NCBI GenBank assembly: GCA_964650885.1
Contig: CAZYXG010000011.1
Location: forward strand, 1 to 56,443
Direction of reading: 5' to 3'
Length of the DNA: 56,443 nt
From: JAPLFM01 sp964650885
Lineage (GTDB): Bacteria; Bacteroidota; Ignavibacteria; Kapaibacteriales; UBA2268
Every line of letters begins with the position of its first letter. Position 1 is the stretch's first letter. The translations under genes and the position numbers were made by a program. The notes under the pieces are model-generated. The model did not search any database. It worked only from the letters and a program-made list of their open reading frames with translations, and was not told the origin of the DNA. This document shows positions 44,674-52,393 of the stretch, piece after piece.

Positions 44674-46620
44674 TTGTTAACTACAATTGATATATCAATT
44701 ATTATTGTAAACTATAATGTTAAAGACTTTCTTAATAAGTGCTTAGAATCAATTTTTAAAAGTCAAACAAAATTAAAATTTGAAGTAATTGTAGTAGATA
44801 ATTTTTCTCAAGATAATTCAGTTGAGTATCTTACTCCAATCTACCCAGATGTCAATTTCATTAAGTTAAATTCCAATTTAGGTTTTGGCAAAGCCAATAA
44901 TATAGGATTGGAATCTTCAAAAGGGAAGTATTTACTATTTCTCAATCCCGACACCTTAATTTCGGTTGATACCCTACAAAAGCAATTTGACTTTATGCAG
45001 AAAAATGCTTCAATAGTTATTAGTGGCTGCAAAGTGCTCAATGATGATTCGACATTCCAGTTAGCTTGCCGAAGAGGTTTCCCAACGCCTTGGAATTCAT
45101 TTTGCAAATTGTTTGGTTTGCAAGATACTTTCCCAAGTTTAAAAATTTTCTCTGGATATAATCTTACTTATAAAGATATAAATAAAACTTATCCTGTTGA
45201 TTCTGTGATTGGAGCATTTATGTTTTGCCAAACAGACTTAATAAAACAATTAGCAGGATTCGACGAAGACTTCTTTATGTATGGCGAAGATATTGATTTA
45301 TGCTTAAGAGCTAAGAAACTTGGCTATGAGATTTATTATTTCCACGAAACCACAATAGTACATTTTAAAGGTGAAAGCACTAAGCGAAGCCAAATAAATG
45401 AGCTGAAACACTTTTATGATGCAATGAAGATTTATGTTCATAAGCATCATTCAGAATCATCTACTTTTCTATTATTCTTGAAACTTGGTATTAATCTAAA
45501 AAGATATCTATCGCTAATCCAACTGCATTTAGCAACATTTATTTTCATTGTGATTGATGCAATATCTATAAATGCTTGTTTGCTTTTAGCTACTAAATTG
45601 AATAAAGGTAACTACTTCCATTTCCCAGATTATGCGTACCCACTTGTATTCTTTGTACTTACTCTTGTGAACTTTCTCTCTTTCTTTTTTGTAGGTGAAT
45701 ATTTCGAAGACAAGCCTAAAGTTGGTAAATCTAGTATTGGGTTGCTAGGATCTTTCTTTGTGCTAACAATACTAACTTACTTTTTTAAAGATTACGCCTT
45801 TGGAAGAGGTATATTGCTCCTTACAATAGGTATTGCAATGCTTGTGTTTGCTTGCTCAAGATTGATTTTCTCATTTATTTTCAATAGAAGGCAGGCAAAG
45901 GAAAAATATAAAGTTGCAATTGTTGGCATAAACGCAAACTCAGTAAATATGGGTGAGAAAATATTAGAACACAATAAAAAAATTGATTTGTTAGGGTATT
46001 TCAATGTTGATTCTAATTATATAGATAATCAAAACATATCTATTCTGGGTGGATTGGAGAATTTTAAAAATATAGTGCATTTCTATAAACCCAATGAAAT
46101 TATAATTGCTGATAGAAAGCTAAATCAAATAGATCTTTTGAAGTTGCTTTCTGAGCAAAATGCAAGACACACAAAATTTCATATAGCCAATAGCTATGAA
46201 GAGCTTATTACTTCGCAAATGATAAATAAGCTTACATCTGAAGAAACAAAATATAAGTATAAGATTACCATCCCACGAGTATTGATAGGCAAGAGAATCA
46301 TAGATATAGTCTTTAGTTTCATACTTTTAACAATTGGACTTCCTATCTTGCCATTCATTAATAAAGGCAAAATGTTCACAATCAACAAGCTTTTTCGAGT
46401 TTTTATTGGTAAATTGTCCATTGTGGGGCTTTCAAATTTGGAAAACACCAATTACGACTTTGGGAAATATGGAATTTTATCACTTGCTGGAATGAGCAAG
46501 TTAGATGGAATTGAGTTTAATAGTGAAAATATTTTCCAAGTAAATGAATACTATTTAAATAATTATTCTTTGGCACTTGATTTAAGAATCATTTTCCAAT
46601 ATTTGTTTCATAAACAATAA
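44674..46620 (+). CDS. GT2 glycosyltransferase fused to a catalytically degenerate PGPT
   Basis: A 648-residue fusion starting at TTG 44674 (AAAGG about 8 nt upstream). Residues 5-265 form a WbbL-like GT2: ISIIIVNYNVKDFLNKCLES, VVDNFSQDN, LLFLNPDT, GAFMFCQTDLI and FFMYGEDIDLCLRAKKLGY are intact. Residues 280-405 hold four to five membrane helices. Residues 411-500 are a Rossmann-like CoA_binding_3 domain (YKVAIVGINANSVNMGEKIL). Residues 535-648 mimic a PGPT domain: VLIGKRIIDIVFSFILLTIG, IGKLSIVGL and the tail YLNNYSLALDLRIIFQYLF. The part that should carry FKQxRxG, KFRSM and the DE dyad is missing (about 20 residues remain of about 75), and the PGIT motif is not conserved. The GT2 should be active; the PGPT half should not. 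Confidence 0.85.
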   Translation: MLTTIDISIIIVNYNVKDFLNKCLESIFKSQTKLKFEVIVVDNFSQDNSVEYLTPIYPDVNFIKLNSNLGFGKANNIGLESSKGKYLLFLNPDTLISVDTLQKQFDFMQKNASIVISGCKVLNDDSTFQLACRRGFPTPWNSFCKLFGLQDTFPSLKIFSGYNLTYKDINKTYPVDSVIGAFMFCQTDLIKQLAGFDEDFFMYGEDIDLCLRAKKLGYEIYYFHETTIVHFKGESTKRSQINELKHFYDAMKIYVHKHHSESSTFLLFLKLGINLKRYLSLIQLHLATFIFIVIDAISINACLLLATKLNKGNYFHFPDYAYPLVFFVLTLVNFLSFFFVGEYFEDKPKVGKSSIGLLGSFFVLTILTYFFKDYAFGRGILLLTIGIAMLVFACSRLIFSFIFNRRQAKEKYKVAIVGINANSVNMGEKILEHNKKIDLLGYFNVDSNYIDNQNISILGGLENFKNIVHFYKPNEIIIADRKLNQIDLLKLLSEQNARHTKFHIANSYEELITSQMINKLTSEETKYKYKITIPRVLIGKRIIDIVFSFILLTIGLPILPFINKGKMFTINKLFRVFIGKLSIVGLSNLENTNYDFGKYGILSLAGMSKLDGIEFNSENIFQVNEYYLNNYSLALDLRIIFQYLFHKQ

Positions 46621-46629
46621 AGAATTAAA

Positions 46630-47580
46630 ATGGCAAAGTTTGTATTAGATTTTGAAAAGCCAGTCATTGAGCTTGAAAAGAAAATCGAAGAAATGAGAAA
46701 GTTAGATGAATCTCTCGATTTGGGCGATCAAATAGTAATTTTAGAAAGTAAAGTGGATGAATTAAGACTCTCTATCTATAAAAACTTAACTCGTTGGCAG
46801 AGAGTGCAAATTGCACGCCACCCAGAAAGACCAATCACCCAAGATTATCTCAACGGTATCTTTGAAGATTTCACAGAACTTCACGGCGACAGGAAATTCA
46901 AAGATGACCATGCTATTATTGGTGGTATGGCAAAGCTAAATGGTGTGAACGTGATGGTGGTTGGACACCAAAAGGGTAGAGATACAAAATCAAATCTATA
47001 TAGAAATTTTGGTATGCCCAATCCAGAGGGCTATAGAAAAGCAGAACGTCTTTTCAAAATGGCAGAAAAATTTGGCAATCCAATAATTACTTTGCTGGAT
47101 ACTCCTGGTGCTTTCCCAGGGCTTGAAGCCGAAGAACGAGGACAAGCCGAAGCAATTGCAAACAATTTGAAGATTATGGCTAATTTGAAAGTGCCAATTA
47201 TTGTTGTAATTATTGGCGAAGGTGCTTCAGGTGGTGCAATTGGAATTGGAATTGGCGATAGAATTTTAATGCTTGAAAATGCATGGTACTCAGTGATTTC
47301 TCCTGAATCTTGCTCAAGTATTTTATATAAAAGTTGGGATTTCAAAGAGCAAGCAGCAGAATCATTAAAACTTTCTGCCACAGACTTAATTACTCAAGGA
47401 ATAGTCGATAGGATAGTGCAAGAGCCAGTTGGAGGAGCACACACAAATCACCAAGAAATGATTGATACTCTTAAAGCAATTCTAATTGAAGAATTAACAA
47501 AATTGAAAAAAACTAAAAAGTCTGATATGATGACTGAAAGAACTAATAAATTTATGAAAATGGGCGTTTGGACGGAGTAA
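46630..47580 (+). CDS. accA: Acetyl-CoA carboxylase carboxyltransferase subunit alpha
   Basis: AccA, 316 residues. With AccD it moves the carboxyl group from biotin to acetyl-CoA, making malonyl-CoA for fatty acid synthesis. The N-terminal helical part (FEKPVIELEKKIEEMRKL) is typical. Core segments: RHPERPITQDYLNGIFEDF, ELHGDRKFKDDHAIIGG, VGHQKGRDTK, FGMPNPEGYRKAERL, LLDTPGAFPGLEAEERGQ, IGEGASGGAIGIGIGD and VISPESCSSILYK. It lies 9 nt after the fusion gene and 9 nt before dedA, an odd place for a housekeeping gene inside a glycan cluster. accD is not in the window. Confidence 0.96.
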   Translation: MAKFVLDFEKPVIELEKKIEEMRKLDESLDLGDQIVILESKVDELRLSIYKNLTRWQRVQIARHPERPITQDYLNGIFEDFTELHGDRKFKDDHAIIGGMAKLNGVNVMVVGHQKGRDTKSNLYRNFGMPNPEGYRKAERLFKMAEKFGNPIITLLDTPGAFPGLEAEERGQAEAIANNLKIMANLKVPIIVVIIGEGASGGAIGIGIGDRILMLENAWYSVISPESCSSILYKSWDFKEQAAESLKLSATDLITQGIVDRIVQEPVGGAHTNHQEMIDTLKAILIEELTKLKKTKKSDMMTERTNKFMKMGVWTE

Positions 47581-47589
47581 TTAGACACT

Positions 47590-48219
47590 ATGGATTTCAT
47601 TCTACATATAGATAAGCATATTGCTGAATTTGTTGCTACTTATGGCACTGGCACTTATGCAATAATCTTTTTAATCATATTTTGTGAAACAGGTTTAATA
47701 GTCGCACCATTTTTGCCTGGCGATTCATTACTTTTTGCTGCTGGCTCGCTTGCTGCTCTTGGCTCGTTAAATCCACATTTGCTGTTTTTACTAATTACAA
47801 TTGCTGCAATTATCGGCGATTTTGTGAATTATAGTATTGGCAAATTCTCTGGAGATAAAATCTTGGCTAAAAATTCAAGATTTATCAAAAAAGAAAACAT
47901 TGAGAAAACAAATAAATTCTACGAAAAGCACGGTGGGAAAACAATTATTCTTGCTCGCTTTATTCCAATTGTTAGAACATTTGCTCCATTTGTGGCCGGC
48001 ACTGCAAAAATGAATTATAGAAATTTCTTAGTTTATAATGTTGTTGGAGCAATACTTTGGGCTGGAATATTTGTTTATGCTGGTTACTACTTTGGTAATA
48101 TTCCAATTGTGAAAAATAATTTCAAATTTGTAGTAATTGGTATAATAGTCATTTCTGTACTACCTATTTTAATTGAATTAAGTAAATCTATTTTTAGAAA
48201 AAAAGCTGAACAAAGATAA
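47590..48219 (+). CDS. DedA family membrane protein
   Basis: A 209-residue DedA/SNARE-associated-domain protein with about five to six hydrophobic segments. Characteristic parts are FCETGLIVAPFLPGDSLLF, GDFVNYSIGKFSG, YEKHGGKTIILARFIPIVRTFAPFVAG and AILWAGIFVYAGYYFG. DedA proteins are now viewed as undecaprenyl phosphate or phosphatidyl lipid flippases of the inner membrane (established for UptA/PopT-type members), so its presence in a polyprenyl-linked glycan operon fits carrier recycling. The 3' end overlaps the proposed CTG start of the next gene by 14 nt. Confidence 0.92.
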   Translation: MDFILHIDKHIAEFVATYGTGTYAIIFLIIFCETGLIVAPFLPGDSLLFAAGSLAALGSLNPHLLFLLITIAAIIGDFVNYSIGKFSGDKILAKNSRFIKKENIEKTNKFYEKHGGKTIILARFIPIVRTFAPFVAGTAKMNYRNFLVYNVVGAILWAGIFVYAGYYFGNIPIVKNNFKFVVIGIIVISVLPILIELSKSIFRKKAEQR

Positions 48220-49384
48220 TAACATACTATACATTTGGAAAGGTGCTTACCCTTGGGATGTTAGAGTTGAAAGAATTTGCGAAATACTAAGCGAAATTGC
48301 AAATGTTACAATTTTAGCTCGTTGGAGTGGCGAAAAGTTTGAAAATGAAATAATTGGCAGATTCAGTATCAAACGTGTAGGTTTTAATCAAAAATCATTT
48401 AATTCTTCTCCCTATCCATTCAATCAATTATGGAAAAGAGAAATAGAAAATGCAATTCAAATACTTAAGCCAAAATTAGTTGTAGTACGTGAAATTATGC
48501 TTGCTGAAATTTCTGCAAAATTATCGCATAAACATAACATTAAATGTGTTATAGATATGGCTGAGAACTATCCAGCAGCTATGAAAGCTTGGAAGAAATA
48601 TAATGATTCCTATTTTAGAAAATTTGCTGTACAAACATTAAAACTTCCAGATATAGTTGAGCAAAGAGCTGTAGAAATTGCTGATAATATAATCACAGTT
48701 TGCGAAGAACAAAATGAAAGATTGGCAAATCAATATAATTACAGAAAGAGTAATTCAATTTCTATTTATAATACGCCACATAAGTCATTTGCTAGCAATA
48801 AAATAAGTGAAAAGAATGAAATCGCAATATTGGGTCATCACGGCTATCTTTCAGCAGATAAAAACTTAGATAAATTCATTGTTGGATTTGCAAAATCAAT
48901 AGAGCGTAATGGCGCAAATTACAGACTGCATTTGCATGGCGATGGCGAAAGCAGAAAAGAATTAGAGCAGTTAACAAATTCTTTAAATATGCAAGATTAT
49001 ATTAAGTTTTTTGGTAACTATCAGTTCAGCCAATTGGATAAGATAATCGAAGATTATGATTTTGGTATAATTCCATATTCTCCAAATGATTTTAACAACT
49101 ATACTATCCATAATAAATTCTTTGATTTTATTGCCAAAGGCAAACCAATACTTGCTTCCGAGACTTTGCCTTTCAAAAGAATATTTAGTGAAAATCAAAT
49201 TGGACTTTGCAGAAATTGCGAAGAAATCAATTCAATTACAGAAGCAATAAAAGATTTGAATGCTATTGATTACAAAAGCTTTTCAAAAAATGCAATTCAA
49301 CTTTTCACCGAAAAGTATAGTTTGGAAAATGAAAAAATCAGACTATTAGATTATTTAAAGCAAAACAAATTAGTCAATGAATAA
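48206..49384 (+). CDS. Glycosyltransferase family 4 with probable CTG start
   Basis: A GT-B glycosyltransferase. The first ATG (48497) would remove the N-terminal Rossmann half, yet the same frame is open back to a stop at 48179 and encodes a good GT4 N terminus: NNILYIWKGAYPWDVRVERI, then VTILARWSG and LKPKLVVVREIMLAE. The only NTG codon in that stretch is CTG 48206, giving MNKDNNILYIWKGAY and 392 residues; ATA 48224 and ATT 48233 are alternatives. The C-terminal domain has LGHHGYLSADKNLDKF, LHGDGESRKELE, FGNYQFSQLDKIIEDYD and NKFFDFIAKGKPILAS with the usual E/D-rich donor loop. The gene overlaps dedA by 14 nt and the NUDIX gene by 8 nt. Confidence 0.83.
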   Translation: MNKDNNILYIWKGAYPWDVRVERICEILSEIANVTILARWSGEKFENEIIGRFSIKRVGFNQKSFNSSPYPFNQLWKREIENAIQILKPKLVVVREIMLAEISAKLSHKHNIKCVIDMAENYPAAMKAWKKYNDSYFRKFAVQTLKLPDIVEQRAVEIADNIITVCEEQNERLANQYNYRKSNSISIYNTPHKSFASNKISEKNEIAILGHHGYLSADKNLDKFIVGFAKSIERNGANYRLHLHGDGESRKELEQLTNSLNMQDYIKFFGNYQFSQLDKIIEDYDFGIIPYSPNDFNNYTIHNKFFDFIAKGKPILASETLPFKRIFSENQIGLCRNCEEINSITEAIKDLNAIDYKSFSKNAIQLFTEKYSLENEKIRLLDYLKQNKLVNE

Positions 49385-49847
49385 AATTATCGTAAAAACT
49401 ATACAAGTTCACATAGCTAGATTTAACAAAGAACTTGATTGTTTTGAATATCTAATACTAAAAAGAAATGAGAATGAACGGCTCTATCCTGGAATATGGC
49501 AAGCGGTTACTGGCACAATTGAGGAAAATGAAAATTCAATTCGTACTGCACAAAGAGAAGTGAAAGAAGAAACTAACCTTAACTTTGCAGAAATTTATGC
49601 AATCCCTTTTGTTACAAGTTTCTATGATTTCATGTATGACGCTATCCAAATGGCTCCTGTTTTCGGAATGATAGCTGAAATAAATGATGAAGTAATTATA
49701 TCCGAAGAACATACTGACTTTAAGTGGGCAAATTTCGATGAATGTGTTTCGCTTTTAGCTTTACCTTCTCATAAAGAAGGTACAATGTATTTCAGAGATT
49801 TCATTCTCCACTCTGAAAATAAAAAAGTATTTTTAAAGAAAATATAA
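49377..49847 (+). CDS. NUDIX hydrolase
   Basis: A 156-residue NUDIX pyrophosphohydrolase. The NUDIX box is exact: Gly46-x5-Glu52-x7-Arg60-Glu61-Val-x-Glu64-Glu65-x-x-Leu68 (GTIEENE, then REVKEETNL). An upstream WQAVTGTIE and downstream FKWANFDECVSLL are typical of the dATP/dihydroneopterin-triphosphate pyrophosphohydrolase-like group. It overlaps the GT4 stop by 8 nt and precedes a GT2 by 6 nt, so it is part of the operon. A nucleotide-sugar or nucleotide-clearing role is a guess from context. Confidence 0.92.
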   Translation: MNKIIVKTIQVHIARFNKELDCFEYLILKRNENERLYPGIWQAVTGTIEENENSIRTAQREVKEETNLNFAEIYAIPFVTSFYDFMYDAIQMAPVFGMIAEINDEVIISEEHTDFKWANFDECVSLLALPSHKEGTMYFRDFILHSENKKVFLKKI

Positions 49848-49853
49848 TTCCAA

Positions 49854-50726
49854 ATGAAAATCAATACAGAAAAAATCACTGCAATAATAGTAACTTTCAA
49901 TAGATTGGAATTGTTCAAACAGGTCTTAGAAAGTGTACAAAAACAAACTGTCAAAGTAGGGCAAATCATTGTTGTCAATAATGGCAGTAGCGACGGCACT
50001 TCTGAATGGTTGGCAAACCAAAGTAATATATTGGTTGTCAATCAGGAAAATGTAGGCAGTAGTGGTGGTCAGCATAGAGGTATCAATACCGCTTATGAAA
50101 TGGGTGCTGATTGGATTTGGACAATGGATGATGATGTTGCTCCAAAAATTAATTGTTTGGAAGAGTTTATCAAAAATATTGATAATGAAAAGTCAATTGT
50201 TGGTGCAAAGAAAATTGTAATCCAAGATAAATCAATTCCTCAGTGCGACACTATGAAATTGAATTTGACAAACCCTTTAAAGGGTATATGGAAAGAACTA
50301 ATTCCTCATACAAAACTTGCTGAAACAGAGGGTACAGTTCTAGTGGAAGCACTTACATTTGAATGTGTAATGTTTAATAGATTACTTGTGGAAAAAGTTG
50401 GTTTGCCAGCTTATGACTTTTTCATCTATGGAGATGACACGGAATATTTCATTAGAGCATATAAATCAGGATTCAATCAGAAATTAGTGCTTAGTGCCGT
50501 ACTTGATAGACTACTTCCTTTTGCCGATTTCCAATTGCAGTTCGATTGGAAACATTTCTATATCATTCGAAATTTAATTGCATTAGATGTTCTCCACGGG
50601 AATTTATTAGTTCGATTCATTAGACCATTCCGCACACTTGTAGTTTGGCTCCGACTTTCACAAAATATGGAAAATTTAAAAACAGTTTTCAAAGCATTCA
50701 AAGCAGGTTATTTCTATAAATTATAG
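49854..50726 (+). CDS. GlfT-like glycosyltransferase, family 2
   Basis: A 290-residue GT2 resembling galactofuranosyl- and rhamnosyltransferases of the GlfT/WbbL type. Motifs: TAIIVTFNRLELFKQVLESV, IIVVNNGSSDGTSEWL, NVGSSGGQHRGI and the metal-binding WTMDDDVAP. The acceptor region EALTFECVMFNRLLVEKVGLP and FFIYGDDTEYFIRAYKSGF fits the family. No membrane helix. It is the last gene of the polysaccharide operon and overlaps the convergent beta-barrel gene by 6 nt. Confidence 0.9.
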   Translation: MKINTEKITAIIVTFNRLELFKQVLESVQKQTVKVGQIIVVNNGSSDGTSEWLANQSNILVVNQENVGSSGGQHRGINTAYEMGADWIWTMDDDVAPKINCLEEFIKNIDNEKSIVGAKKIVIQDKSIPQCDTMKLNLTNPLKGIWKELIPHTKLAETEGTVLVEALTFECVMFNRLLVEKVGLPAYDFFIYGDDTEYFIRAYKSGFNQKLVLSAVLDRLLPFADFQLQFDWKHFYIIRNLIALDVLHGNLLVRFIRPFRTLVVWLRLSQNMENLKTVFKAFKAGYFYKL

Positions 50727-51404
50727 AATTACACCAGCACTGATTGTATAAAAGTTCTTAAATGATTCGCCATCAGATTTGCCGATTAAATTCGCACCAT
50801 TTGTTTTGAATTCAAGAAATCCTTTTATTAGTTTGAAATCTAACTGCAAGCCAGCACCTATCCCATATCCAATTCTTCTATCAGTTTGCGATGTTTGAAT
50901 TGGGTAGCCGAAAGATGTGAAACCTACGTTATAATCTACATCTGTAGAAGTACTAATATAGTTGTAACTAATATTGCCTATTGTGTAAAGTGAAACAAAA
51001 CCAATTTCTACAATTTTATATTTTGCACCAATTTCAATTGGAATTATATTTCTGGAATTTAAAAGAGTTGCTATTATTCTTGTTGTATCGGGGGAATCTC
51101 TAAGTTCAGTTTTGCTTTCTGTGAATCTGTTTATTCCAATTGAGCAAATCAAATCAAAATCTGTACCCAAATCAATATAAGCAGTTGCAATCAAATGATA
51201 GCCACTTCTACTCTCATCTAAAAAAGTTTGACTTACATTTTTTTTGTTGCCTACACTATCTTGAATATTAGTTGAAATTTTACTTAAATTTTCATTTGGC
51301 ACCGACAAACCAAACTTCACACCCATTTTCAATTGGGAGTAACTTGGAGTTGTGATTAGTGTTAGTAACAAGATAAGCAGGAAATTTCGACTGAAATGTT
51401 TCAT
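50721..51404 (-). CDS. Outer-membrane beta-barrel protein (paralogue 1)
   Basis: A 227-residue protein with signal peptide (residues 1-23, MKHFSRNFLLILLLTLITTP then SYS-Q) and about eight predicted amphipathic strands, ending in FKNFYTISAGVIL. It aligns throughout with the neighbour at 51614-52294: LKMGVKFGLSVPNENLSK versus LTIGLKTGLSLPGDDYAK, IIPIEIGAKYKIVEIGFVSLY versus IIPLEIGFKYKIVELGFLSLY, and NGANLIGKSDGE versus NGANFIGKADNE. The size suggests a small OmpX/OmpW-like barrel. Function unknown. It has its own putative promoter. Confidence 0.8.
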   Translation of the reverse strand: MKHFSRNFLLILLLTLITTPSYSQLKMGVKFGLSVPNENLSKISTNIQDSVGNKKNVSQTFLDESRSGYHLIATAYIDLGTDFDLICSIGINRFTESKTELRDSPDTTRIIATLLNSRNIIPIEIGAKYKIVEIGFVSLYTIGNISYNYISTSTDVDYNVGFTSFGYPIQTSQTDRRIGYGIGAGLQLDFKLIKGFLEFKTNGANLIGKSDGESFKNFYTISAGVIL

Positions 51405-51431
51405 AATTCAAGTTATACGTTTTAAAAAAAA

Positions 51432-51463
51432 CAAAAATAACTGAATTTGAATTGATTTCCAAT
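51432..51463 (-). promoter_or_regulatory. Putative Bacteroidota-type promoter of barrel paralogue 1
   Basis: On the minus strand, ATTG (51463-51460), 20 nt, then TATTTTTG (51439-51432). The -7 box ends 28 nt before the start at 51404. Confidence 0.45.
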
Positions 51464-51556
51464 TCCACTGAAATATTTAATAATTTTGAGATTGACAAAT
51501 TGAGTGTATAAATAAGAAGTAAGAAACTTTTTGTAAGCTTTTGCGTTTAAACTCAA

Positions 51557-51590
51557 AAGTAATTAGCTCTAATTACAAAGCCAATTACTT
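51557..51590. repeat. Overlapping alternative hairpins between barrel paralogues
   Basis: AAGTAATT (51557-51564) can pair with AATTACTT (51583-51590), while GTAATTA (51559-51565) can pair instead with TAATTAC (51570-51576). The two stems exclude each other. It lies just after the stop of the upstream gene at 51614 in the direction of transcription and may be a terminator or processing signal. Nothing else is seen in 51405-51613. Confidence 0.3.
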
Positions 51591-51613
51591 AAAAGATTAA
51601 TCAGTTCTTTGAT

Positions 51614-52294
51614 TTACAAAATTATACCAATGCTGGCAGTGTAAAAGTTCTTAGTAGCTTCGTTGTCAGCTTTGCCAATAAAGTTTGCACCATTAGCTTT
51701 TAATTCAAAAAATGGTTTGATTGAACCTAAATCAAATTGTACACCTGCACCAAAACCATAACCTACTCTGCTTGTTGTTTCAGAAGTTTCTAAGTTGTAA
51801 TTATAAGTGCTGTTTCCGACTGTGTATTCGACATCCGAAGAAGTGTTAGAAAAGTAATATCCAGTATTACCTACACCATAAAGAGAAAGAAATCCAAGTT
51901 CCACAATTTTATATTTGAAACCAATTTCCAATGGTATAATGTTCTTAGTAACTGATACCTTAGCAATTACATTATTACTCAAATCTTTTACTTCCAAATT
52001 TGTAGTATTAAATCTGTTGTAACCCAAAGATAGCGTAAGATCTAAGTTATCTCCTAAGTCTATATAGACAGTACCTATTAAGTGAAATCCACTTTCACCT
52101 AAATTGGAGATAGTCGTGGGCAAATCAGTACTGTTTCCTACGCTATCTTTAACTTTTGTATAAGATTTTGCATAGTCATCTCCTGGAAGAGACAGACCAG
52201 TTTTCAAACCAATTGTCAATTGTGCAAATGTTGCAGTGGAAGATGTGAGGATAATTACAATTAAAACGCTAATTTTGCGTATTAAATCATTCAT
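51614..52294 (-). CDS. Outer-membrane beta-barrel protein (paralogue 2)
   Basis: A 226-residue paralogue of the gene downstream. The start at 52294 (MNDLIRKISVLIVIILTSST) is chosen because GGAG lies 8 nt upstream and it begins a clean signal peptide ending TFAQ; the longer frame from 52339 adds polar residues that would spoil the signal. The strand pattern and C terminus (TKNFYTASIGIIL) match a small outer-membrane barrel. Divergent from the OmpA-domain gene with 99 nt between starts that contain an imperfect palindrome. Confidence 0.8.
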   Translation of the reverse strand: MNDLIRKISVLIVIILTSSTATFAQLTIGLKTGLSLPGDDYAKSYTKVKDSVGNSTDLPTTISNLGESGFHLIGTVYIDLGDNLDLTLSLGYNRFNTTNLEVKDLSNNVIAKVSVTKNIIPLEIGFKYKIVELGFLSLYGVGNTGYYFSNTSSDVEYTVGNSTYNYNLETSETTSRVGYGFGAGVQFDLGSIKPFFELKANGANFIGKADNEATKNFYTASIGIIL

Positions 52295-52320
52295 GAGATG
52301 TACTCCATTAGAATGTTGTA

Positions 52321-52357
52321 GTTCAACCAAAAAATTCAAATGTGAATTTGGTTGAAC
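52321..52357. promoter_or_regulatory. Imperfect palindrome between divergent outer-membrane genes
   Basis: GTTCAACC (52321-52328) and GGTTGAAC (52350-52357) pair perfectly, as do the inner arms AAATTCA (52332-52338) and TGAATTT (52343-52349) around AATG, with a 3-nt bulge on the left arm. It lies between starts at 52294 (minus) and 52394 (plus), where an operator for both would be placed. Confidence 0.5.
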
Positions 52358-52393
52358 ACTAAATTTTGTTAACTTTTTATTATTTGAACCTAA

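Noticed and set aside
48179..48220. Frameshift fusion of dedA and the GT4 gene
   Set aside because: dedA ends normally with a full-length product and the GT4 frame is closed by a stop at 48179, so a separate start is more likely than a frameshift.
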